Assembly: GCF_035987325.1 (NCBI RefSeq)
Contig: NZ_CP108488.1
Location: 5,146,001 to 5,210,000, forward strand
Direction: 5' to 3'
Length of the DNA: 64,000 nt
Source of the DNA: Streptomyces sp. NBC_01244
GTDB lineage: Bacteria; Actinomycetota; Actinomycetes; Streptomycetales; Streptomycetaceae
Shown: positions 1-8,066 of the stretch, piece after piece
Layout: each line of letters begins with the position of its first letter
How positions within the stretch are numbered: position 1 is the stretch's first letter
Program-made: the position numbers and the translations under genes
The notes under the pieces: generated by a model
The model's database searches: none
Told to the model about the DNA's origin: nothing
The model's input: the letters and a program-made list of their open reading frames with translations, nothing else

Positions 1-803
1 GCGAGCGTGGCCTCGGCCTCGGCCTCGGCTTCCTCCCGGGTGCGGGAGCCACCCGTGGCGCAGGGCGCGCTCTGCACGATGGCGCGGTCGAACAGTCCGG
101 CCGACTTCGGCGAGGCGAGGTGGCCGCAGACGCTGTACCCGCCGCCGGACTCACCCATGATCGTCACGTTGCCGGGATCGCCCCCGAAGGCGCCCGCGTT
201 GGCGCGGACCCAGCGCAGCGCGGCCTGCTGGTCCTCCAGGCCGAGGCCGCCGGAGGTCTCCAGCGCCGGATCGGACAGGAAGCCCATGACACCGAGCCGG
301 TAGTTGACCGACACGACGACGGCGCCCTCGGCGGCCAGCCGCTCGGGGCCGTAGAGGTCGCCGCTGCCGAACATCAGGCTGCCGCCGTGGATCCACACGA
401 TCACCGGCCGCTTGCCGGTCTGCTGTGCAGGGGTGGTGACGTTCAGGTACAGGCAGTCCTCGACCTCGCTGGGGACTCCGATGGGCAGCCCCTTCGGCTG
501 CGCGCAGGGGGATCCGGGCGCGGTCGCCTCACGCACCCCGGCCCAGGCGGCGGCGGGCTGCGGCGATGCCCAGCGCAGGTCGCCCACCGGCGGGGCGGCG
601 TACGGGATGCCCTGGAAGCTGCGCAGGCCGTCGCTGTCGGCGGTGCCACGCACGGCGCCGCCGGTGGTGCCGACGACCGTGCCGGCGGTGCTGCCTGCTG
701 CCGCTCGCGCGGGGGTGGCCGGCCCGACACCCATGCCCAGCCCCATGCCAAGCGTGAGGGTGGCGGCAACGAACCCCTTGGAAACGTACCTGGTTTGTCT
801 CAT
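1..803 (-). CDS. Secreted type B carboxylesterase/lipase, 3' end outside window
   Basis: The minus-strand frame opens with ATG at 803 and runs out of the window, so about 267 N-terminal residues are visible. They begin with a signal peptide (MRQTRYVSKGF, a hydrophobic stretch, then PARAAAG). The type B carboxylesterase signature EDCLYLNV follows near residue 113, then the oxyanion-hole segment WIHGGSLMFGSG. The nucleophile elbow GESGGG near residue 218 differs from the usual GESAG by one residue. The fold predicts an exported alpha/beta hydrolase acting on carboxylic esters; the substrate cannot be told. It is divergent from a TetR gene and shares an operator-like palindrome with it, so repression by that regulator is likely. 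Confidence 0.88.
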   Translation of the reverse strand, partial: MRQTRYVSKGFVAATLTLGMGLGMGVGPATPARAAAGSTAGTVVGTTGGAVRGTADSDGLRSFQGIPYAAPPVGDLRWASPQPAAAWAGVREATAPGSPCAQPKGLPIGVPSEVEDCLYLNVTTPAQQTGKRPVIVWIHGGSLMFGSGDLYGPERLAAEGAVVVSVNYRLGVMGFLSDPALETSGGLGLEDQQAALRWVRANAGAFGGDPGNVTIMGESGGGYSVCGHLASPKSAGLFDRAIVQSAPCATGGSRTREEAEAEAEATL

Positions 804-823
804 GGCCCGAACGCTACGCAAGT

Positions 824-839
824 TTGCACGATCGTGCAA
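824..839. promoter_or_regulatory. Perfect 16-bp palindrome, likely TetR operator
   Basis: TTGCACGATCGTGCAA lies 20 bp upstream of the esterase start codon and about 60 bp upstream of the divergent TetR gene. Perfect palindromes in such gaps are typical TetR-family operators. A looser ACTC/GAGT dyad follows at about 852-870. Binding by the neighbouring regulator is inferred from position only. Confidence 0.6.
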
Positions 840-900
840 TACGTCTGTCTAACTCGATCGTATGAGTCGTTCGTGTCACACGGGCGCTAGGCTCGTGAGC

Positions 901-1473
901 ATGGGAAACCGCGAAGCCCTGCTCATCGGCGCCAAAGCCTGCCTGCGGGAAAAGGGATACGACCGCACCTCTGTGCGTGACATCGCCACGGCCGCCGGCG
1001 TGAGCACGGCCGCCGTCGGCTACCACTACGGCTCCCGCGAGGCACTGCTCAACCAGGCCCTGTTCGAGATCCTCGACGAGTGGGGCGACGCGATGGGCCG
1101 GGCGCTGGTCCCCGACGCCGACGGCTCCTCCAGAGCGCACTTCGAGCGCATCTGGGAGAGCCTGATCGAGGACTTCGGTGCGCACCCCGACCTCTGGCTC
1201 GCCTCGGTGGAACTGTTCATGCAGGCCCAGCGGCAGCAGGAGTTGCGCGCCGCTCTGGCCGGGGGCACCGCTCAGGGGCGGCGTGGCATGGCGGCCATCC
1301 TGGACGGCGTCCGCGAGGAGGAAGTATCGGACGCCTCCGTCCGCACCCTCGGCGCCGTGCAGTTGGCGCTCGTGTCGGGTGTGATGCTCCAGTGCCTCAG
1401 CGACCCCTCCAGTGCCCCCACCGCTGCCGAGGTGCTCGAAGGCGTCCGGGCCCTGGCCGAGTTGGCGCGCTGA
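901..1473 (+). CDS. TetR-family transcriptional regulator
   Basis: A 190-residue protein with an N-terminal TetR DNA-binding domain (residues about 5-50). The helix-turn-helix reads TSVRDIATAAGVSTAAVGYHYGS, followed by the usual REALL. The C-terminal ligand domain resembles TetR_C families with WL..VEL. A GTG at 895 in the same frame (VSMGN) is an equally possible start; neither has a good ribosome binding site, and leaderless translation is possible. It probably controls itself and the divergent secreted esterase through the palindrome at 824. Confidence 0.85.
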   Translation: MGNREALLIGAKACLREKGYDRTSVRDIATAAGVSTAAVGYHYGSREALLNQALFEILDEWGDAMGRALVPDADGSSRAHFERIWESLIEDFGAHPDLWLASVELFMQAQRQQELRAALAGGTAQGRRGMAAILDGVREEEVSDASVRTLGAVQLALVSGVMLQCLSDPSSAPTAAEVLEGVRALAELAR

Positions 1474-1487
1474 CCATGACATACAAC

Positions 1488-1564
1488 GAAGGCCCAGGTC
1501 GCTGACCTGGGCCTTCTTGCAAGAGCGGATGACGGGAATCGAACCCGCGCTATAGGCTTGGGAA
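1488..1564. repeat. Attachment-scar copy A of the tRNA-Gly 3' end
   Basis: A 77-bp stretch nearly identical to 3887-3963 and to 5101-5177. It holds a 12-bp terminator stem with a 3-nt loop (1489-1515) followed by the 3' part of tRNA-Gly (1525 onward) and stops in the anticodon loop region. The 5' half of the tRNA is missing here. This is what recombination of a tRNA-targeting integrative element leaves behind, so the segment 1565-3886 is probably a former element. Confidence 0.85.
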
Positions 1565-1953
1565 TCTATGGCGCGGAAATTGTTCGTATGGGTTCTGACC
1601 TGTGGAAATCATCCCTGCCGAGCGTCTTCCGGAGCCTCTGCCCGCTCCGGTTCTGACCGCTGTTGACCGCTCCTAAGGGCACGGTTGGGGCACGCCCCCA
1701 TGATGGTGGCCACGAGCGGGCTGAGTCGCCCGGAATGCCTACGAGTCGGCGCCGCGGGTCGGCGGGTCGGCGGCTCGGCTCGGCCTGGACGCACCTACCG
1801 GAACCTGGTCCGTGCCAGTGCCTGTCATCCGTGTTCGGTCGTCATCCGCACTGTCAACTGCCCGTCGTTACCCCTGAGGTAATCGTCTTCTCTGGCGCCC
1901 TCGAAGAAGCTTGATCCATCGAAGCGATCAAGCGATCACGAACGGGGAACGAC
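1565..1953. other. Gene-poor junction sequence after scar A
   Basis: No gene can be supported here. Part of it (about 1590-1700) resembles the sequence after scar B (about 3985-4095): both share words such as CTGACCTG, CCGGAGCC, CCGCTGTT and GGCACG in the same order. This fits related integrative elements with the same end sequence; it may be the decayed end of an integrase gene. Confidence 0.5.
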
Positions 1954-2955
1954 ATGAACATGCGGCGGTACACGCGCACCGGAGTGTTCGCGGCGGCCAC
2001 TCTCCTCGCAGGCCTCACCATCGGTGCCGCGCCGGCCACCGCCACCGCCGAGGGCGGCGAGTGCGCCGAGGTCCGCGAGAAGGTAGACCGGCTCGAAGGG
2101 CGGATCACCCCGAACGCCTGCGCCTTCATGAAGCGGCAGATCGCCTTCGGCGAGGCCCCCAGCCTCCAGACCTACCTGGACATCTTCGACGAGGAGGCCA
2201 GCCTCTGGGAGGCCGGCGGCAAGCCCCAGCGCGGCCACGAAGTGATCGGCGCCTCGATCAGCAACTCACTCCGCCTTGTGCCGGACCTCCGCTACCGCGG
2301 CACGAACGTGGTCGCCGACGGCGCCGTGACGATGTTCGGCCAGCAGAACACGGTCACCCTCAAGGGCCACAAGGTCAGCTACCCGCAGATCGCCCGCAAC
2401 GTCCTCGGCGATGACGGCAAGACCATCCAGGCCCGCCGCTACTACGACCGCTACGAGCTGTTCCAGGTCTTGCCCGAGTCTCAGCGGCCCCGCCCCCTCT
2501 TCGCCGGCATCGCCGACCCGGCCGGCCCCGGCCCGCGCGGAGCGGCCCCCGACCGGTTCCACGCCCAGGAAATCCCCGCCCGCCTCGCCGCCTGGAACAG
2601 CGGGGACGCTGCCGCGCTGGCCGCCCGTACCGGCAACGCCAAGCTGGCCGGGCCGGGCCTGGACCGGTCGCTGACCACGCAGGAGGGCAAGACCGCCTAC
2701 CTGCAGCGGCTGTTCGAGAACGCCGACGTCGAGTTCAAGGCGGGCCAGGTCGCCTTCGGCCGCACCACCACCTACATCGAGTGGCATGGCACGATGACCG
2801 ACCCCAACGGCACCGACCCCAAGGGCACCGACATCCCCTTCGGGATCGTCGAGCGCATTGGCCCGAAGGGCGAGTGGGAGCTCTACTTCGACACCCTGCC
2901 GGTGATCGCGGACGAGGACGAGATCCGCGGCCTGTTCAAGGCGCTCGCGAGCTAG
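1954..2955 (+). CDS. Secreted protein with two SnoaL/NTF2-like halves
   Basis: A 333-residue protein with a clear Sec signal peptide (RRYTRTGVFAAATLLAGLTIGAAPATATA). Two halves (about 55-190 and 205-330) each look like an NTF2-like/SnoaL cone: a start such as TYLDIFDEEASLWEAGGKPQRGHEVIG, and later RLAAWNSGDAAALAA and YLQRLFENADVEFKAGQVAFGRTTTYIEW. Many such proteins bind small hydrophobic ligands or isomerise polyketides; no catalytic role can be assigned. It is the only intact gene between scars A and B, so it is probably cargo of the lost element. Confidence 0.75.
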   Translation: MNMRRYTRTGVFAAATLLAGLTIGAAPATATAEGGECAEVREKVDRLEGRITPNACAFMKRQIAFGEAPSLQTYLDIFDEEASLWEAGGKPQRGHEVIGASISNSLRLVPDLRYRGTNVVADGAVTMFGQQNTVTLKGHKVSYPQIARNVLGDDGKTIQARRYYDRYELFQVLPESQRPRPLFAGIADPAGPGPRGAAPDRFHAQEIPARLAAWNSGDAAALAARTGNAKLAGPGLDRSLTTQEGKTAYLQRLFENADVEFKAGQVAFGRTTTYIEWHGTMTDPNGTDPKGTDIPFGIVERIGPKGEWELYFDTLPVIADEDEIRGLFKALAS

Positions 2956-3886
2956 GTGCGGTCGTGCACCGGCCGCTCCCTGAGCCGGCCTCCGGCCCGC
3001 CGGAACAACTGCGGTTCAGTGTGAACGAAGGACGCCGGTGGTGGGTCATGACGAACACCGGGGAGTGCAACGGCGGCTCATCACCCCACCAGCCCTGCCG
3101 CTCGTAGTCCTGCCATGGCCCGCGCTGGGGCCCGAACTTGTCGCGTCACAGCGACTGTTTTGGGACTTCAGGACCCGGCGCAGCGACATCGCCACTGGTC
3201 TACGCCGTCACGCACGCGAAGCCAGCCCCCGCCCACTCATCACCCTCGACATGTTCACCGCTCTGAAGGCGCGGATGGGGTACGCCCTCCGGGCGGTCGG
3301 CTGGAGTGTCACTCGGGTAGCCCTCGCCCGGACGGTGGTGTGCGCGCCGGGAGGCTGCGCTGTCCAGGTCGTCGAGGCCAGGGTGTCCGGGGTGGAATTC
3401 CGGCAGGTCGCCGTCGTCGGGGTGGGGTCCGGTGGCCGTCGGGCTGGACTAGGGCTCGTCCGGGATGCGGGGCCAGCCGCCGTCGACCCGCTGGGAAGTC
3501 AGGAGTGCCGGGGTGGCGGGGCGGCCGGCACGGTGCGGGGCAAGCGCCGACCCGGTCTCGGCGGCGCCGTAGGACGGCGGGAGGTACCAGTCGGAGAGGC
3601 CCGGTCCGCCCGGTCGGTTCCGGCCGGTGCGAGCAGGGTGTTGCCGGTGGTGTCGTTGTCGGATTCGAGTGGAGCCGTGCAGGCCCAGCCGACGTCCTGC
3701 TTCTGCGCCGAGGCGAGGAATTCCAGAGCGGCGGGGAGGGCGGCCGCGCCGAAACGGGGTGTCCGCGTAACGCAGGGACGTCCTCCCCCGCGAAGCCGGC
3801 AGCGACTCGGCGAGCAATCTGGAGCGCCATCAGGGCAGTTATGGCACGCGAATGGCACGCGGGCCGGGAGAGGTCCAGACAACGAA
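2956..3886. other. Gene-poor debris between cargo gene and scar B
   Basis: About 930 bp in which several overlapping frames are open on both strands but none has convincing codon structure along its whole length. The one protein-like stretch is listed separately as a pseudogene. Just before scar B a tandem TGGCACGCG word (3842-3861) resembles sequences found near ends of Streptomyces integrases. Confidence 0.45.
3449..3775 (-). pseudogene. Possible frameshifted remnant of an alpha-toroid (prenyltransferase/squalene cyclase-like) protein
   Basis: Two minus-strand frames join into one protein-like string. The upstream frame reads ALPAALEFLASAQKQDVGW followed by a PLESDNDTTGNTLLA segment. The other frame continues with GLSDWYLPPSYGAAETG and ends near VDGGWPRIPDEP. 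Repeats of the type FLxxxQxxxGW and DxTxxxLLA recall the alpha-alpha toroid of terpene cyclases. No start codon or full domain is present. The family guess is weak; the frame break is easier to see than the family. Confidence 0.3.
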
Positions 3887-3963
3887 GAAGGCCCAGGTCG
3901 CTGACCTGGGCCTTCTTGGAAGAGCGGATGACGGGAATCGAACCCGCGCTATAAGCTTGGGAA
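3887..3963. repeat. Attachment-scar copy B of the tRNA-Gly 3' end
   Basis: Second 77-bp copy of the terminator plus tRNA-Gly 3' end, with the same 12-bp terminator stem (3888-3914). It differs by single bases from copies A and C. It separates two former cargo segments, 1565-3886 and 3964-5100, which suggests two elements inserted in tandem at the same tRNA gene. Confidence 0.85.
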
Positions 3964-4148
3964 TCACCCGGGACTCGGGCCCGCATGTGGCCTCTGACCT
4001 GCGAGAACGACTGTCTGCGGTTTCGCGCGAGGCGGTCCGGAGCCCCCCTTGTTGGCCGCTGTTCACCGCCCCTACTGGCACGTTGTGGCACGGCCTGCCT
4101 CACGGGTGTGAGGGGAGTCTCGCCCTTGTCTTCGGGACTTCGCGGCGG

Positions 4149-4730
4149 TCAGAAGTCGAGGTGCACAGTGAGGTCGAACAGCGCCTGCCCGGCCTGGGCC
4201 GGCGTTGCATCGAATGCCTCGTTGAAGACGTCCACGCCCATTTGGGTCATGTTGCCGGGGCCCGTGATGTCCACCGCGTTGGTGCCGACCTGGACGTTCT
4301 GGCTGAGGAGCTGGTAGGTGAGCAGGTCGAGGGCGCCCGGTGCCCCGTGGTTGATCGCGGCGTTGGCGGTGAATTTCCTGCTGGTCAGGTCGTCGTTGAG
4401 GTCGGTGAAGTCCAGCCGCTGTCCGTCGCTGCTGCGAGTGAATTCGAAGCTGCCGTCCAGGGGAAAGCTGCCAGAGAGGGGGTCCACCGTGATGGACCCC
4501 GACGAGATCGGAGTGGTGACGCACGGGGTCGAGCCGCTGGTGTCGAGTGTCGCCGGAGCGGTGGCGGTGAGGACCACCCCCTCGGGGAGCGCGCTGACGG
4601 CGGCGGCGGTGAGGCAGAACTTGGCGTGTCCCGTGACCGGGACGGGGGCGGCCGCACCCGCCGGAGCGGCGGTGGCCAGCACGGCGGTCAGGCCGAGGGC
4701 GAGCGCGCCGACGGTGTTGCGCAAGCGCAT
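4149..4730 (-). CDS. Secreted protein of unknown function
   Basis: A 193-residue protein with a signal peptide (MRLRNTVGALALGLTAVLATAAPAGAAA). The mature part is rich in small and hydroxyl residues, contains two cysteines ([12 protein letters not shown] and GSTPCVTTP) that could form a disulphide, and appears all-beta. I do not recognise the family. It is the only gene between scars B and C and points away from the tRNA. Confidence 0.7.
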   Translation of the reverse strand: MRLRNTVGALALGLTAVLATAAPAGAAAPVPVTGHAKFCLTAAAVSALPEGVVLTATAPATLDTSGSTPCVTTPISSGSITVDPLSGSFPLDGSFEFTRSSDGQRLDFTDLNDDLTSRKFTANAAINHGAPGALDLLTYQLLSQNVQVGTNAVDITGPGNMTQMGVDVFNEAFDATPAQAGQALFDLTVHLDF

Positions 4731-5100
4731 GAGGTGTCCCTTGTCGAGTACACGGGTGTCGAGTCGAGGTCACCCTAGAGTGGGAGGAATGCGGCGAAAC
4801 GATTCCTTCGGCCGACGCCGAGTGTCGCTTCCACCATCGACCCTTGATGATCGATCTGCCCTGGGTTGTGCCACCACTTGCTTCGAGCGGCTTCGCCTCG
4901 GCGGTTCCGGGAGGCGGCCAATCTGCGCAACGGACCCGGGCGATACGCGCCCAGGGAGTCGAACTCAGAGCTCAACTCGACCAAGGCGAGCGCAAGCTCG
5001 AACCGAGATGGCGAGCCGTGGCCCTGGCCTGCCTTGCCGGAGCAGGTGGGAAGGTGGTGTGGATGTGGTGCGGGACTCCTGAGTAGGTCTAGACAACAAA
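4731..5100. other. Intergenic stretch before scar C
   Basis: No gene is supported. The left part should hold the promoter of the minus-strand secreted protein. The words GAGTAGGTCTAGACAAC just before scar C match GAGAGGTCCAGACAAC before scar B, so the repeat similarity extends about 15 bp further left for these two copies. Confidence 0.4.
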
Positions 5101-5177
5101 GAAGGCCCAGGTCGCTGACCTGGGCCTTCTTGCAAGAGCGGATGACGGGAATCGAACCCGCGCTATAAGCTTGGGAA
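5101..5177. repeat. Copy C of the 77-bp repeat, part of the intact tRNA-Gly
   Basis: This is the copy that continues into a complete tRNA-Gly(CCC). It is therefore the functional gene end, and copies A and B are duplicated attachment sequences. Confidence 0.85.
5102..5128. terminator. 12-bp stem terminator of tRNA-Gly
   Basis: AAGGCCCAGGTC pairs perfectly with GACCTGGGCCTT across a 3-nt loop. It lies directly downstream of the minus-strand tRNA. Being symmetric it can also stop rightward transcription. It has been copied with both attachment scars. Confidence 0.8.
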
Positions 5178-5207
5178 GCTCATGTTCTACCATTAAACTA
5201 CATCCGC
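5137..5207 (-). tRNA. tRNA-Gly(CCC)
   Basis: On the minus strand the acceptor GCGGATG pairs with CATCCGC. The D arm contains TTTAATGGTAGAAC, the anticodon loop TTCCCAA carries CCC, and the T arm is CGGGTTCGATTCCCG. CCA is not encoded. The gene is 71 nt. Its 3' part is the crossover target of past integrative elements. Confidence 0.92.
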
Positions 5208-5431
5208 GCAGTGATCCAGTTGCCTGGAGCGCTATCGTTTCTCACCCTACCCCATGATCGACCCCTGGTGAATTCGCCCCGGGGGTGGTGTCGCGTGCGG
5301 GGTGCACGGAGGGTCGTGGGGGCGGGAGTTGGGGCGTACCTTGAGCGTGCGGAGCGGCGGCTGGAGTGGGTCTTGTTCATCCCCTAATGTGGCGATTCAT
5401 CGCAGTACGGCTGGTTGGGGAAAGGGACTCG

Positions 5432-5599
5432 ATGGAGCACACCGTCGTCCGTTGTGCCGAAGGGCACGTATTCAGCACCGCTTCGTTCCCGCTGCAGCAC
5501 CTCGGTGCCGGCCGGATCGGGCCGGGACGGCTGCTGCGGTGTCCGCGCTGTGCGCGGCTGCGGCATGCCGTGCCCGTGGGAGCGGCGCCGAAGCGGTAG
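5432..5599 (+). CDS. Small zinc-ribbon-like protein upstream of dcd
   Basis: A 55-residue protein with two cysteine positions, RCAEGHVF near the N-terminus and [10 protein letters not shown] near residue 38, suggesting a small metal-binding fold. ATG at 5432 follows an AAAGGGA ribosome binding site. Small proteins of this type are common beside dcd in Streptomyces; the function is unknown. Confidence 0.65.
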   Translation: MEHTVVRCAEGHVFSTASFPLQHLGAGRIGPGRLLRCPRCARLRHAVPVGAAPKR

Positions 5600-5661
5600 A
5601 CACCGGCGCGCGGGTTCCGCCTCGATTGGGGCGGCCCGCGCGCTCTGCGTATCCTCGGGAC

Positions 5662-6249
5662 GTGCTTCTCTCTGATAAAGACATCCGGGCCGAGATCGAC
5701 AGCGGACGGGTTCGCATCGACCCCTTCGACGAGTCGATGGTGCAGCCCTCCAGCATCGATGTACGTCTCGACCGGTTCTTCCGGGTCTTCGAGAATCACC
5801 GCTACGCCCACATCGACCCCGCCACCGAGCAGAGCGATCTGACCCGGATGGTCGAGCCGGACGGTGACGAGGCGTTCATCCTTCACCCGGGTGAGTTCGT
5901 TCTCGCCTCGACCTACGAGGTCATCTCGCTGCCCGACGACATCGCCTCCAGACTGGAGGGGAAGTCCAGTCTCGGCCGGCTGGGGCTGGTGACCCATTCG
6001 ACCGCCGGCTTCATCGACCCGGGGTTCTCCGGGCACGTGACGCTGGAGCTGTCGAACCTCGCCACGCTGCCGATCAAGCTCTGGCCGGGTATGAAGATCG
6101 GGCAGCTGTGCCTGTTCCGGCTCAGCTCGCCCGCGGAGTTCCCGTACGGGAGCGAGCGGTACGGATCGCGGTACCAGGGCCAGCGCGGCCCGACGGCATC
6201 GCGGTCCTTCCAGAACTTCCACCGGACCCAGGTGAGGCACGAGGCATGA
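5662..6249 (+). CDS. dcd: dCTP deaminase
   Basis: A 195-residue trimeric deaminase converting dCTP to dUTP (or dUMP in bifunctional forms) for thymidylate synthesis in the cytosol. Typical motifs are [23 protein letters not shown], the active-site segment [23 protein letters not shown], and the C-terminal [13 protein letters not shown] nucleotide-binding tail. GTG at 5662 gives the usual N-terminus. The stop overlaps the next gene by ATGA, so the two are translationally coupled. Confidence 0.95.
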   Translation: MLLSDKDIRAEIDSGRVRIDPFDESMVQPSSIDVRLDRFFRVFENHRYAHIDPATEQSDLTRMVEPDGDEAFILHPGEFVLASTYEVISLPDDIASRLEGKSSLGRLGLVTHSTAGFIDPGFSGHVTLELSNLATLPIKLWPGMKIGQLCLFRLSSPAEFPYGSERYGSRYQGQRGPTASRSFQNFHRTQVRHEA

Positions 6250-6770
6250 GTGACGGAGTGAGTGACGGAGTGAGTGACGGAGTGCGCGAGAACCTCGACT
6301 ACCAGGGGTTCGGGCGGGCCGTGCGCGAGCTGGCGCAGACCATCGCCGACGACGGCTACGAGCCCGACATCATCCTGAGCATCGCCCGGGGCGGCGTCTT
6401 CGTCGCCGGCGGGCTGGCGTACGCGCTCGACTGCAAGAACATCCATCTGGTGAACGTGGAGTTCTACACCGGGGTGGGGACCACCCTGGAGATGCCGGTC
6501 ATGCTGGCGCCGGTGCCCGAGGCGATCGACTTCACCGACAAGAAGGTGCTGATCGCCGACGACGTCGCCGATACGGGGAAGACGCTCAAGCTCGTCCACG
6601 ACTTCTGTCTCGGGCACGTCGCCGAGGTCCGGTCCGCCGTGATCTACGAGAAGTCCCACTCGCTCGTGAAGTGCGAGTACGTGTGGAAGAAGACCGACGA
6701 GTGGGTCAACTTCCCCTGGTCGGTCGAACCCCCCGTCGTGAGGCGTGAGGGACAGGTTCTCGACGCCTGA
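6246..6770 (+). CDS. Phosphoribosyltransferase (hypoxanthine/xanthine type)
   Basis: A 174-residue type I phosphoribosyltransferase. The PRPP loop is [14 protein letters not shown], preceded by the hydrophobic strand and [15 protein letters not shown]. It probably salvages a purine base. The N-terminus carries three near-identical SDGV units, encoded by a 12-bp tandem repeat at about 6247-6283. This is likely a replication-slippage product and outside the fold. Overlap with dcd suggests one nucleotide-metabolism operon. Confidence 0.88.
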   Translation: MSDGVSDGVSDGVRENLDYQGFGRAVRELAQTIADDGYEPDIILSIARGGVFVAGGLAYALDCKNIHLVNVEFYTGVGTTLEMPVMLAPVPEAIDFTDKKVLIADDVADTGKTLKLVHDFCLGHVAEVRSAVIYEKSHSLVKCEYVWKKTDEWVNFPWSVEPPVVRREGQVLDA

Positions 6771-6800
6771 GACCCCGTTGTCCAGTCGTCCCGTTGTGTG

Positions 6801-6843
6801 AGGAGGGGCCCGCCGCACGGTGTTCGTGTGGCGGGCCCCTCCT
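6801..6843. terminator. Long bidirectional terminator
   Basis: An 18-position stem starting AGGAGGGGCCCGCC with its complement GGCGGGCCCCTCCT closes a 7-nt loop. It lies between convergent genes and should stop transcription from both sides. Confidence 0.85.
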
Positions 6844-6861
6844 TGCGTCCGTGCGCGTCCG

Positions 6862-7788
6862 CTAGATCGTGCCCAGCTTGATGATCGACAGCAGGGCGAC
6901 CAGCTGGATCGCCGACGCGCCCAGGGCCTTCGGCCACGGCAGGTCGTGCGACTTGCTGACCAGGGCGGTGAAGAGCGCTCCGGCCGCCACCCAGGTGGCC
7001 CAGCCCAGGATCTGGACGAGCATGTTGTCGCCGCCCAGGAACATGGCGAACAGCAGGCGCGGTACGTCCGTCAGGCTCATGACCAGCATCGACAGGCCCA
7101 CCGTGGGCTGCCACGATCCGTCGCCGCCCAGCTGGCGGGCCAGCGTGTGGGTGACGGCGCCGAGGACCAGGCCGCAGATCACGAAGGCCACGCCCGCCGA
7201 GAGCACGATCGGGAAGGCGTTGGGGAGGGTGGCGTTGATGACGTCGTTGCGGGTGTCGTCGAGGCCGAAGACGGCGAGGAGGCCGTAGAGGAAGGTCACG
7301 ATCAGCGCCGGCCCCCAGACGGCGTAGTCGCGCATCTGCAGGAAGGTCTGGCCCGGGCGCGTCACGATGCCGCGGAGCAGTTCCTTCCACGGCAGCCGCG
7401 GACCGGCGGGGGCGGCGGCCTGGGTCCCGCCCGCCTGGTAGGTCCCGCCCTGGGTGTACGGGTACGGGTCCTCGCCGATGGAGAAGGCCTGGGTGTAGCC
7501 CGGGGAATCGCCCGGGCCGCCGGCTCCCTGGCCCGGACCCGGGCCGGGGGGATGGCCGTAGCCGTATCCCTGGCCCTGGCCGGCGTTGCCGCCGTGCGGG
7601 TCGAAGTATTCGGGCTCGCCGTGGCCCCCGGGAGCGGCCTGCTGCGGCCACTGCTGGGGTGCGTAGGGCTGCTGGCCGTACGGCGGCGGCGCCTGGGGCG
7701 CCTGCTGCTGACCGTACGGCTGCTGCCGCGGGGGTTGTTGCGGGGTGCGGTTGTTGTCCCGGCCGCGTCCGATCCTGAATCCAGCCAC
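6862..7788 (-). CDS. Yip1-domain integral membrane protein
   Basis: A 308-residue protein. Residues 1-135 are a low-complexity tail rich in Gln, Pro, Gly and Tyr. From about 140 (RLPWKELLRGIVTRPGQTFLQMRD) a Yip1-like domain with about five transmembrane segments follows (WGPALIVTFLYGLLAV, VLSAGVAFVICGLVLG, MLVMSLTDVPRLLFAMF, and so on). Function in bacteria is unknown; location is the cytoplasmic membrane. Confidence 0.8.
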   Translation of the reverse strand: MAGFRIGRGRDNNRTPQQPPRQQPYGQQQAPQAPPPYGQQPYAPQQWPQQAAPGGHGEPEYFDPHGGNAGQGQGYGYGHPPGPGPGQGAGGPGDSPGYTQAFSIGEDPYPYTQGGTYQAGGTQAAAPAGPRLPWKELLRGIVTRPGQTFLQMRDYAVWGPALIVTFLYGLLAVFGLDDTRNDVINATLPNAFPIVLSAGVAFVICGLVLGAVTHTLARQLGGDGSWQPTVGLSMLVMSLTDVPRLLFAMFLGGDNMLVQILGWATWVAAGALFTALVSKSHDLPWPKALGASAIQLVALLSIIKLGTI

Positions 7789-8066
7789 GTGATCGAAAGT
7801 ACCCGCTCCCGGGCGGCAGGGTGGCCGGGCCGGGGGAAGAAGCCCCCTTTGCGGCTGAGCTGTGACATCCCCTAGGGGGTACCTGGAGGGCCTTCTCGGG
7901 GTCGGTCCGGGAAGGGGCCGGGGTGGGTTCCGGGTGGGTTACGTGGCTGCGCGGCAGTCTGCTGACTCCTGTTACATCTCCGACGGAATACGGACATACC
8001 GGCTCCGTAGCTTCGTAGACGTAGCCACCGCCACGAAGCACGAACGAGCACGAGAAGAGCCCCGTC

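Noticed and set aside
4844..5168. Plus-strand frames running into the tRNA-Gly terminator
   Set aside because: They read through the terminator and tRNA complement and have no coding character.
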